64,000 bases of DNA. Source: Porphyra umbilicalis. Its lineage: Eukaryota; Rhodophyta; Bangiophyceae; Bangiales; Bangiaceae. The stretch lies in the NCBI GenBank assembly GCA_002049455.2, contig KV919012.1, positions 54,409-118,408 on the forward strand, in the 5' to 3' direction. Positions 52,154 through 62,130 of this stretch are shown here, piece after piece. Every line of letters begins with the position of its first letter. Within the stretch, counting starts at the first letter, position 1. The notes under the pieces were generated by a model. That model did no database searches, was not told the DNA's origin, and saw only the letters and a list, made by a program, of their open reading frames with translations. The position numbers were made by a program, and so were the translations under genes.

Positions 52154-52789
52154 CGCAGTGATGTCGACGGACGCCTCTCGCCGACGCCGGGCGAATGGCC
52201 GGCACGCACACAGGTGCGGCTCTTAGGTACGGGGGGAACAGGCGGTTGCCTGGCAGGACGACGGAGGGACCTCACTCGCGCAGACCCAGAGGGGCGCCCG
52301 CCGGGCGGAAAAGGGGCGTGCGCATCGCCGTGGCCGAGAAATCGACGCCATTGCGCCACACGTGTCACGATACGTCGAGAGAAACGATCCCCCGATGTCA
52401 ACGCAGGAACGCCTCTGATAGCGAGAAATGGTAACCCATTCGTGGGATCCCTGGGCTGGATCTGCATACGTGGCCTACGTGGCGTGCCACGCTAATGATT
52501 TTCTTCCCACAAACGGGTTGTTTAAACTCCCTAATGAGGCGAATCCTCATCGGCGGCGCCCGCTTGCGTGGTTGCGGCAACGTAGCAGGCGCGCTGTGTT
52601 CGAAACCTCCTTGCAATCGCTGTGAGATGCGATCCGCCCACTCGAAATGCCGCGTTTCAAGCAATCTAATCACGACAGTTTTGGTGGCCCGTCAAGACAG
52701 CGGTTGTCGAATCACGCGTGCTCGACGGACTTATATCCATATTCAGACCCAATCACGTGCAAGTGCTCGCGCCGTTAAGACACAGCCTT

Positions 52790-54100
52790 AGAGCGTCTCC
52801 ACCAATGGCTCCAACCGTCCAAACAGCCAAACGTGGCACCATTTGGCCGTTTGGACGGTTTGAGCTCTGGTGGCTGGGATCCGCTCCAAAACTAGGGTGT
52901 GGCGGGGCTGTGACGGCCCATAAAAAGAACGGTTCACATTTTCTAATTCCTTCATACATCTCGTGGTGGCCTCGCGGGATCGCCCTTCTTTTGGAGCTTG
53001 AACGGCAGCGCCACTCACGCCCAGTTAGCAGTGGGTGGTTTGTCGCATAGGCAAATGACGTCCTCTGGTTGGCTACGGTGACAAATTTACCTCGTTCATT
53101 GGCCGAAGTAGCTGATGTCAGGACATTTCCGCGCCGAGTGGCTCCATGGCGCGGGCTTCCAAAGATTCCGCAATCCACCACTGCTGAAGACCGGTTCTGG
53201 GGGGCTGCCTCGAGACGTGGCATATTGTCATATCAAAAACAGTCATGGAAGTTTCATGCGGCAACTACCTGTCCTCAGACATGGGATCAGATGGCTCGCC
53301 GCCCAGACAGACGCGTCTCGGACACTACGGCACAGCCGTGTCGTATCCAGGTCGCCGCTCCTCTTGTCTTTTTTCTCCTTCTCCTCGTTTCTATGGTACC
53401 CGCAGGCACACCCCCCCCCCGCATCTTCCCAACTACCCCCCTGCACATGCGACACGAACGCTCGCCTGCAACAATCTCAAGCACCATTGCGCGGCCGCCT
53501 CCGTCGCCGCCGGCTGGGAAAGATATGACACGGACGGGGGCCGCCAGACTTGTGCCTCTCGTGCGTGCAGCCGATAGGGACGGCAGTCGTATTGAAATAA
53601 TGCGATCAGTATGATGACGTACCGCTCTGTAAAAGTGGATGTGGCCAGATTCGATCGATAGGAGTCTGGTGAAGAGAACCGAGCCGCGAAGCGCGGCAGG
53701 CAGTTGATTATCTGAGGATCACAGACAGACAGTGTCGAATGCAATCGCGACGCCGTCGTCCGCCGTGGACGCAGGGGCGGTACCAATTGGTCGTTCAACC
53801 CCCCCCTCCCAATCGCGGGGGGTCGCACCCCCTCTCACAGTGTGCCAGAGTGTGGGGTCGCTCCGCGACCCCACGCCCCATTCACATTTCGCCACGTCGC
53901 AGTTTTCTTTCGTAGACCGCTGTAATGCGGAAAGCCGTATGCGACGGCTTAACTGGGCATGCACTCCAACCAGGCCTGTTTGGAGACGCCCGGAGTCGTT
54001 TGGCCAACTCCTGGTTCCCTGTTCGGACCACGAAAGCCAATGGAAAGCGTGACCCGTGACTTGCAGAGAGTTGCGAGACGATCTGGCAGTCATGGAGATT
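52790..54100 (+). mobile_element. MITE family 1, copy 2, split by another insertion
   Basis: 52790-53016 matches the first ~225 bp of the MITE at 17655-18208. 53962-54100 matches the next part (CCAGGCCTGTTTGGAGACGC, then GTTGCGAGACGATC). The 945 bp between them are foreign. Similarity ends near 54100, so the right terminal repeat is missing. Confidence 0.8.
53017..53961. mobile_element. 945 bp nonautonomous element nested in a MITE
   Basis: CACTC is duplicated at 53012-53016 and 53962-53966, where the intact MITE has it once. The insert ends are inverted: ACGCCCAGTTA on the left against ATGCCCAGTTA read from the right. No transposase is encoded. A plus-strand frame at 53115-53528 has no recognisable domain. 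Short inverted ends with a 5 bp duplication leave the superfamily open. Confidence 0.75.
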
Positions 54101-54231
54101 AGAGAGCGTCGGCAAGTCGGGCGTGGGTATCAAATGTGGCTAGAATGTGGGTCGCCGACCCACGTCGGATGTACCCACATCTTCCCCACATTTAGCGTCG
54201 GCAAGTGTCCAAATAACGGTTGACACGATTT

Positions 54232-54671
54232 GAGCTCTCCACATCTACCGCAACGGTACGGCTCCAAACGAAGATCCAAAAGAAAGAATGTCACGTCTCA
54301 ATATTGGGCTCCCCTGTATGCTCACTATGAGTGGGCCTCTTTTGTGGCCGACAGACCATCCACGAATTCCCGACAAAGAATCTGGAACCAGGGGATTGCC
54401 AAACGGTTTAAGGCGCATCCAAACAGGTTTGTTTGGAGAGGCGCGCCTCCAAACGGGCCCGTTTGGAGTGGCCCTGCCGTTGAAGATCCAAAACTAAAGC
54501 AATCGCGTGTCATGGACACGAGGTGGATTAGGCGACTAGAATATGTGAGGATGGTCTATTTTTGGACCGTCACACCCTAGTTTTGGATCGCATCCCAGCC
54601 ACCAATGCCCGTTTGGCAAAACAGTGCCGCGTTTAGGCGTTTGGCTGTTCGGATCCATTGATGGAGACTCT
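54232..54671 (-). mobile_element. MITE family 1, copy 3, inverted and diverged
   Basis: Read on the minus strand it begins AGAGTCTCCATCAATGG and contains the family phrases CCAAAACTAGGGTGTGACGG and AACGGCAGGGCCACTCCAAAC. It is shorter than copy 1 (about 440 bp) and clearly older. Its other end is GAGCTCTCCACAT on the plus strand. Confidence 0.7.
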
Positions 54672-55020
54672 CCAAGAGTCTCCATGATCCAATCGTCAAT
54701 CAAAATTGACCGCGTCACCACATGTGGCTGTTGTTGGCCAGCTGCACAGGCTGCTGACTGCTGGGAGATCATCAATGCCTATGGCGTAAGCGACATGGTC
54801 GTTCTACAGCTAGGCCTCCTCCGTTAGATGCTGACGTCGCAACTATTTGCGACGCGCAGGGAAGCGGCGACCGGGCTGAGGGAAGGCTATAGCCGTGCTC
54901 AGCGCCTCGAGACGGTTCGGATGGTATAAAGTTGACAAACCGGACAACGCGCTCTTCCGCTGCGCAAATTGTTGTGGCCAAAATTTCCGTTGACGGCTAC
55001 AACGTTAGGAAAGTGAGGCG

Positions 55021-55087
55021 CATACTAGTGTCTAGTCTACCACAAAATGGCATCAAATGATGCCCGACTTCGCATCAAATGATGCGG
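55021..55087 (+). repeat. Left inverted end of the PiggyBac element
   Basis: CATACTAGTGTCTAGTCTAC and onward, with GCATCAAATGATGC at about 55050-55063 and 55072-55085. The duplicated near-palindrome is a candidate transposase-binding site. Confidence 0.7.
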
Positions 55088-55397
55088 TACCAGAATCGGC
55101 GATTCTGGGGCATCTGAGTGGGAAATCGGACCTAGTCGCACCTACAAACGCACACTGTTGCTATTATCACAGGAATCACTGAGGCGGAGCAACTGCCTCT
55201 CCGGATAGACGTGCTGCGGACGCTTCCCGGTTGACCCTCGCGCAAAGAAACGTGTAAAGGAACACTCAGAAGATCTCTGCTACATGGGTCAAACGTCGGC
55301 CCTCCCCCCCACCCCGCGACGCAATCGCGTCGTCCCCCACTGCCGCCGCCGTCAAAATCGCCATCATTCTCCGAGCTGGTGGCGGCGGCTATGGCAG

Positions 55398-56293
55398 TCA
55401 CCCCCTCATCGTCGTCGAGATGCGCGCGCCGGCGGTAACAGCGCGGCGGCTCCCAGGGCGCGTGAGCGCGGCGGCCACGCCGCCCGCCCCCGCCGGCGGG
55501 CGCAAGGCAGACAACGCCTGCCGCGGCGTCGGAGGCGGTGGCGGCGGCGGTGGCGGCGCCCCCCCACCGACGCCGCGCCCTTCCCCTCCGGCTCGTACGA
55601 GGAGTCGTCGAGCCGCATGCCGTTGCTCATGGCGGCAGTGACGGGGTCGAAGAAGCCGCCGGTGGCGCCTTTGTGGCTTGGCGGTGGCGGCGGCAGCGGC
55701 AGCGGGCGCCGCAGCCTCGGCCGGCCTAACGTCAAAGTCATACGAGGGCATGGCCGAAAGGGTGAGGGAGGAGGCAACAGACGTGGCCGCCACAATGGCG
55801 GCCGCGGCGGCGGCTGCAGTGGTCTTTGAAGCGGCAGCCGCCTTGTAGCGCGACGCGCTGGGCTTGGCGACCATCTTGGCATTTGGCATGGCCTTGGCTT
55901 TGGCGGCCTTGGCCGGCGGTGGCGGCGGTGGCGGCGCGGCTGCCGCCCGCGGCAAACGAGTCGTGGCCGGCGGCGGCGCCGGCGGCGCCACCGCCGTCGA
56001 CGCCGACGCGGCCGCCCCCACATTGATGTAGTCGCCCTCCCCGTCAGAAAAGACGAGGCTCTTCGCGACTTTGTCCGAGTCATCGTCGAGGAACATGGCT
56101 TCAGCGGCGACGGAGGTGGCCGCCGCTTCCTTGGTAGCCTTGGCCGTGCCGGCCTCGTCGCGCGGCGCCCGCGCTGTGGGCGTGAACGGAACCACAGAAG
56201 CAGCAGCAGGCACGGTGATGATCGTGTTGCCCACACTGTTGACCAGTCGTCATGGTGCGCAGCCACCTTGACGCGGCATCTATGGCACGCCAC
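55398..56293 (-). pseudogene. Ala/Pro-rich accessory frame in the PiggyBac element
   Basis: No family recognised. Most of the frame is Ala/Pro-rich, with an acidic patch (MFLDDDSDKVAKSLVFSDGE, then DYINVG) and near the end, in a neighbouring frame, a natural-looking segment GGFFDPVTAAMSNGMRLDDS. Frame changes near 56230 and 55670 are needed to read these as one protein, and there is no ATG at the start of the main frame. It follows the transposase on the same strand inside the element ends, so it could be an accessory gene or a captured host fragment. Confidence 0.35.
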
Positions 56294-56400
56294 GGTAGTT
56301 GCAGTGCGTCACATGGTAGGCCAACGAGCTTGAACGAAAATGAAAAGACAAAACCTAATTACAATGAAATTTCTATTCACAACACATCCAACTCGTGCAC

Positions 56401-59014
56401 TTATTTCATGTGCTCGTCAAAGCAACGCCGACCGGTCTTGGGTCCGCAGATGTAGAGCTTCACGCCGGGGCTCTCCCGGCAGGCAGAACACACAGATGAT
56501 GTGCCACGCCGCTTGCAAACTCGACAAGCCCGCTGGGCGCGATGATCCCCCTCCTTGGAGGACACACCGTGGCGCCGCTTCAACGTTGGGGTTACGTGGA
56601 TGCACATGCCAAACCGGGGCGCTCGCTCTTCCTCCGCAGATGCCGCCCCACCAGGATCCCCGCGAGCCCGAACCCCAACGGCGTCGAACGTGTTGTCGAT
56701 CAGCTGCTCGGCAAGGTTCTCGTAGAACTCGCTCTGCTTCAGTGTCGCCGTCCCTCCACGTGCCCCCGAATACAGCATCCACGCGTCGACCACACACATA
56801 CCCAGCAGCGACAAGTTGACGCGCATTGACCAATCGTGGGTCACTAGCTTGTGCTCGAGCCGCAAATCGTCCTGCCGGCAGCGGTTGTGCCGGTCGATCT
56901 GGGAGCAGCACGTATAGTACGTCTCGGCGACCTGCGGCTGCGGCACCGTCAGCACCACGCGCCTGGCGTGGGCACTCGTCTGGCGCCAGCGCATCGGCTC
57001 GTACGGAGTACCTATGAGAGAGGTGGAGGTAGACGCGATGAAGTAGCGGCGTTCCCTGTCCACCCACAACAGTGTCATCAGGTCCGTGACGCCGTCGGCC
57101 GTTGAGTGGGTATAGGCAACGTGCTGCCCCCGCGCCTCGAGAGGTATAACGGACAAGGGCCCCCATCGGGTACCCTCGCGTCGCGGTCTTGACGACGCCA
57201 ATGAAGCGCAGCCCCATGCCCAACAGCTGACGAGCCGCCGTCACACTGGCGAAGTATGAGTCGGCGCACACTATGCGCTTCGTGCCTGCCCACGGGGTGA
57301 CCAGGTGCTTCAGCACGATTGTACCGTGCGGTAGGTCGCTATCTTCGGTCGTGGCGGCTCCCTGCCGGTGCTCGGCCGTCGTCACGATGCTCAGCCGCAG
57401 CATAAGTCCGCTCCGACCGCACGCCGCATTTTGTACTTCGCACCCATTCCCAGGTTTGCGATCAATTGCAACGTACATTGGTAGGCCTTTCAGGATCCAA
57501 TGACCACCTTGGCCGTACCATTTGGACATGGATTCGTCCACGCAAATTAGGTCGCTCGGCGTCACCCGCGCCGACAGGTGGAGGTTGATGTTGAACACGA
57601 AGTCTTCAATCAGCTGCCACCAGCTCTCCTCCGTCTCGCCGCCGTCGACCACCTGCTTGCTGAAGGCCACGGACGACCACAGGGCATCAAACATGGCGCG
57701 CGGCATGCCCGTGCGCAAGCCGAAGGCGGGCGCCAGCATGTACTTGCTGCGCGCTGCCGCTGCCCATAGGTCCGCCCGGGCGCCAAACTCGTACCGCATC
57801 GCCAATACGGTCACGCCAATGAGCTTCAGCAACTCGCCCGCGGTGGTCGGACGCATGCCGCGCGCCTCGAGCTTGTCGGAGGTGAGACGCACCATCAACG
57901 CCAGCTGTGTCATTGGAAATATTGCCATGAAGTAGTCGTACGGCTTTCGCGACCGCCCCGGCCCCAACAAGTCCCCCTCCTCGTGTCTCAGCTCTCCGGT
58001 GATCGTTCGTACAGACGATGCCTGACGAGGCACAGGCCCGCCGACCGGTTCGTTGACGGCGCCAGCCGTCCAGGTCACCCCGTGCGCCGTAACGGTCGGG
58101 GGCACAAGAAGCGCGGCCGTTGCGGGGGAACTCGGTGCCCCCTCCCCCCCCGCATCTGGAACACCGCCAGGAGTCACGAGCGTAGCGTGAAGGAGTGATG
58201 GAGCTGTGGAAGGACCGGCAGGAGAGGAGCCAGAGCCGACCCCAGCCTGTGACGCCCAGGTGACGGGTGACGCTTCCACGACTTGCGTCTCCGAAGGAGG
58301 GGCGGGGCCTGCAAGCACAGTGCTCTTGGCCAACACTTTCTCCTTCGTGGCACCGAGCCACGACCAGCTCACCCGCAGGTTTGTCTTGTTCGTCCCCCCC
58401 TTGTATTTGCCGTTAAGGACCTGCAGCACCTCGCCGCTGACGAACGACGTCATGGCCTGGGCCCCAAGAAACCGCGACGCCTCCGCGTAGTTGGTGACAT
58501 TAATGGCCTTGGTGTGGACCAACGCGCCCACCATCAGGCGGAGATCTGCCGCCTTGCCCCGCTTGTGTGCGGTTAAAACAGCATCACGCGGCGCCTGGGG
58601 GAAGGGGGGGGAGAGTGCGGGATGGGGGGCGGGGGCGGCGACCGTCGGAGGTGGAGCGGGGACCGTAGGGTGGGGAGTGGCGACCGAAGAAAAGCGACTG
58701 GAGACCGGCGGGGGGGAAGCGGCGTTGGCGGCAGACGGAGAGGCGGCGGCAGCGGCAGGAGGCGCGGTGGCGGCGCCGGCGGCGGCAGCGGGGGACCGAG
58801 AGCGGGCGGCGGCAGGCGGGGGCCGGGTTTCACGTGGCATCTCGGGCGTGGCGCTGGGCGGTGTCGAGGATGTGGCAGCGGGTGGCGTCGAAGAGGCCGC
58901 AGCGGTCGGCTGCGATGGAGCACGCGGCGCGCGCGCCTTTGCAGCTCTCTTCTTGACAGAGGTAGGGGAGGAACGAGGAGCAGTCGAGGCCACCGCTTGT
59001 TTGCGTCTTGTCAT
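56401..59014 (-). pseudogene. PiggyBac transposase, frameshifted near the third catalytic Asp
   Basis: The ATG at 59014 opens a long disordered N-terminus (about 1-150, Ala/Pro/Ser) and an unusual conserved-looking domain (about 155-240: ADLRLMVGALVHTKAINV, GKYKGGTNKTNLRVSWSW). A DDE_Tnp_1_7 core follows, with PYDYFMAIFPMTQLALMV, DLICVDESMSKWYG (D493) and RIVCADSYFASV (D585). An extra base near 57156 throws the frame off after TATRGYPMGAL. The proper continuation lies in the next frame to 56401: VDRERRYFIAS, QIDRHNRCRQ (third Asp at 56895-56893), HDWSMRVNLSLLGMCVVDAW, and a C-terminal Cys-rich finger (CRVCKRRGTSSVCSAC...CFDEH). Otherwise complete, so the break may be recent. Confidence 0.88.
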
Positions 59015-59567
59015 TGTGGCAGGCCGGGGTCGAGGACACGCTCATGGGGGCGGGAGGGAGGGGGGGGGGGGGGAGCAACCGGTGGCGGGGAGGGCAGGCG
59101 GGAGCCGTGGCTGTCTGCTGTGCAGAGTGAGGAAGCCGTGGGAGAGCGCGGGGGGCCAAAGCTGCGGAATGCACAGCGAAAAGCAGGGGATGGGGAGCAG
59201 GGTGTGGTGCCACGGGCCGCGATGCGCACCAAAGAGCTGCGCCGAGCTCCACCGCTGACCGCGCACGGGAAAGCGACAAAAGCCCGGAGGTACCGTCTGG
59301 GTCACAAGAAACACTTGGGTGGGGGTAGGTGCAAAAAAAGGGCGGGGGCGCGCGACGTGGCGGGCACCTGCACAAGTGTCAGGGTGTTCATTGTGTGGCG
59401 GGAATCACCTACGGGCGCGCAGAAAAAACGCGGCATTGCTCACGTTTTCTTCATGCTGGGATGCACCCGACTTGCCCCAAGACCAAAGAGACTGCCATGA
59501 GTCCGTTTCCGGCGTCAAACCTTGCATCAGAGCACGGGAAGCACGCGAAAACGAGAGTTGAAAAAGG

Positions 59568-59629
59568 GCATCAATTGATGCGAATCGCATCAAATGATGC
59601 AGTTGGGAGACTAGATACTAGACGTGTAT
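59568..59629 (-). repeat. Right inverted end of the PiggyBac element
   Basis: On the minus strand it reads CATACACGTCTAGTATCTAG, then GCATCATTTGATGC and GCATCAATTGATGC, the inverted counterpart of 55021-55087. Confidence 0.7.
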
Positions 59630-60626
59630 GGTGCTTTGCTGAGAAATGGAGCATGCACGTTTGCGAGTGCAAACGTTAGCCGATGTGGACCGATGTCAGG
59701 ATGTCCATCAGATCGTCTCTCACCTGGCTTCAGGGGACCGATAGCGTCCCAAGTGCAATTGATACTGGCATGACCGGCGAAAGAAACAGCCACCCACTGG
59801 CACATGGTAAGACAGGGGACTGAAGGCTCTTCATGCAGCCAATGACTTCTCATGATTCAATGTCAAGAACACTGCCCAAACCCTGTCAGATTGCCGGTTC
59901 AATGAATGTGACCACGTGCCCATTGGCTGCGTCAGGCGGCCTAGTTTCACAGTATGTGATCCGGGTCTCTACAGTCCACAAGACAGAGACTGCGCACCTG
60001 TGCCATCTGGTGCCCCAGAAGAAACGCAGGTGGGCTGGATCCTGTCACTGCTGTACCCTTCATCGATGATGATTGGTCAAAAGAGTGTCAGTGATGATGA
60101 TTGGTCAAAAGAGTGTCAGTGACATGTCTCGATGTCAATGAACATCGGCGATCTACTGGGCACCGGGCTCACGTGTTCGACGAGCCAATGAGCGGACCGA
60201 ACGGACACAAAAGAATTGAAAGAACTCCTCAAACGACATGCATGTTCGCAGGCCGATTCAGCCTCTGCGAGCAAACATGAGGGGCCGGTTAGGGGGGAAG
60301 CTCCTGACGGCACCGCTGTGGCCGGTGGCTTAAGAAGTCTTGTCCTGATTAGGCTGTCAGCGTGCATGTTCTGTTATCGTTTCACAAAGACAACCGCGGG
60401 TGTCAGCAGGTACTTGCCACCGGGTCACTCAGAGTGCGATTTTCCAGCTGCGGTCAGTCTTTGTCGGCCCAAGGGCCCGGCGAACCTTTTCGGGATGCTT
60501 GACATGTCACACATCACCGGGTGATATAATGGGTCTCCCTGCAGCACGGGTCAATGCTCGCAGTGGTCGGGAGTGCATGTTTGTTTGCGCAAACGTGCAT
60601 GCTCCATTTCTCGGCAAAGCACCATA
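59627..60626. mobile_element. 1,000 bp element with 39 bp inverted ends and TA flanks
   Basis: TATGGTGCTTTGCTGAGAAA and onward at 59627-59665 recurs inverted at 60588-60626 with one mismatch. The terminal TA on both sides fits a TA target. No transposase is encoded. It begins within three bases of the right end of the PiggyBac element. Confidence 0.75.
60065..60120. repeat. 28 bp direct repeat, two copies
   Basis: GATGATGATTGGTCAAAAGA and the next eight bases occur at 60065-60092 and again at 60093-60120 without a gap. Confidence 0.9.
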
Positions 60627-60939
60627 GTATGACGCGTACTAGGCTAAATGTTATGTACTACAGGCGCGATTGCCTTACTGGCATCAATTCGGAGCGGCGG
60701 CCGTGGGGGCAACACAGATAATGCCAGGGTTGGGATGGGGGGTTTGTTGCAACGGCTCTGCGACAAACCCCCCCAGCGCCTCACCTGATTGGTTACAATA
60801 TATTCTTGCAGACTCAATCAATTCAAGATGGTGCGAGCCAAATCATCATCTGCCGTGTCTCCCCGAGCCTCCGTAAGACTCCTCCGATTAGCGCCGACGA
60901 GAATTCCAGGCACGTGCGTGCAATACCCTGGCCTTCAAG

Positions 60940-61400
60940 GCGCGGGCGCGCTCGGCGACGCATCGCCACCGTACACGCCGGCCGGCTGCATGGCCGCGAG
61001 CACACACGGGGACACGTACGCGGGGGGGGCGTGCGGCGAGGAAAGGGGTGCCGCCGCTGCCGCCGCAGCGGCCGCGGCCCGCCGGCGTGGTGCAACGCTC
61101 ACGGGCGGGGCCATCACCCCGCCGCGCGGCGCACCTGCACGCAGCGAGCTGGGCGGCCAACACGGCGCACCGGCGGGCGGGTGGGATCGACTGCCACGCG
61201 ACGGGGCGCCTCAAACCGCACCGGTAGATGGCGTAAGCAACCGCCGACGCGCCGCCGCAACAGAAGCTGGCGCACAGGCACGATCACACGCGGTTCATCG
61301 TGGGCGCTTCGAACCCCAGAAGTCGCTGCGCGCGGTCGCCGCGCGCGACTCGGGGAGGTGGGGGGAGGCAGGGGGGCAGGCGCCGTCCGGGATCAGTGAC
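60940..61400. other. GC-rich island, no gene assigned
   Basis: An abrupt GC-rich block in AT-richer surroundings. A plus-strand frame (MAASTHGDTYAGGACGEERG and onward) and minus-strand frames are open mainly by composition. It could be an exon or a gene fragment; no domain is visible. Confidence 0.3.
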
Positions 61401-61446
61401 CCCTGTGGCAGGACAGTCCTTCTCAGCCACGAAACTCTATTCGCTT

Positions 61447-61850
61447 TTATTGCTGATCCCCGAATTTTGTCCTGGTGGACAGAGACTGACTTGCGGACAG
61501 ACTCTCTCCACCAATCAGATGCGCCCCTGGGACTGACTTAATGCTCCTGATTGCTTACATGTCCCCATACAGCCTGGAAACCAACATCAGCTCCTCTTTT
61601 TTTCTGCACTTCTGTCGAGGAAACAGTAGAAAATCTCAAAATCTCGCGTGGGCAGCTTGCTCAGTGCCAAGAAAAGCGGATCCAGCGGCAACAAACAGTG
61701 AGTTCTGCTGGATGCAAGGTCCTGGCACCGAATGCGGGCTTTCTATTGGCTTCGATGCCTTCTTACTGTCGTTTTAAACCAATAGAGTGCTCTTATTCAG
61801 AGTCAGTCTCGGTCTCTGTCCCCCAGGACAAAATTCGGGGATCAGCAATA
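61447..61850 (+). mobile_element. MITE family 2, copy 2
   Basis: Same structure as 33633-34035: TA flanks, ends TTGCTGATCCCCGAATTTTG on both strands (the right-hand end being an inverted, nearly exact match). Internal similarity to copy 1 is about 90 percent by eye with a few small gaps. Confidence 0.85.
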
Positions 61851-61984
61851 GCGTCATCGCGACCCTTCCGACGCTGACACGCCCTCAGATCTCTGAGGAC
61901 ACGAATGCAGGGTCGTATCTCGAAAAAAACGACCCACGATGACACGTGGGCTACAAGAGATCGTTGGTGGGGCTACAAGAGATC

Positions 61985-62130
61985 GTGGGGGCTCTCTGGG
62001 GGGGTGTGGGGGGGGGGGGGGGGGTTGGGGGATTAGGGGGGTGCTGGGGGGGCGCTGGGGGGGGGTTGGGGGGGGGTTGGGGGCGGGGTTGGGGGGGTTT
62101 GGGGGGGTTTGTGGGGGGGAGTCGCGGGGA
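61985..62130. repeat. Poly-G rich tract
   Basis: Runs of 6-19 G separated by T, GT or CT for about 145 bases. Strong G-quadruplex potential on the plus strand; no coding meaning. Confidence 0.85.

Larger units (their letters stand above)
49031..52531. mobile_element. Second Harbinger-like DNA transposon with convergent gene pair
   Basis: Inverted ends GGAAGTTTAAACAACC (49031-49046) and, on the other strand, GGGAGTTTAAACAACC (ending at 52531), each followed by CCGTTTGTGG-like sequence, enclose a DDE transposase (plus) and a Myb-type coiled-coil gene (minus). The enclosed pair supports a 3.5 kb autonomous-type element. The flanking bases (ATA on the left, TAA on the right) are close to, but not a clean example of, the 3 bp TWA duplication of Harbingers. 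Confidence 0.7.
55021..59629 (-). mobile_element. PiggyBac-type DNA transposon
   Basis: A 4.6 kb unit with inverted ends (55021-55087 and 59568-59629) enclosing a PiggyBac transposase and a second Ala-rich frame, both on the minus strand. Each end has CTAGTNTCTAGTCTNCC followed by two copies of GCATCAAATGATGC or a close variant. The TTAA target usual for PiggyBac was not seen at the inferred borders, so the exact ends may lie slightly outside. Confidence 0.7.
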
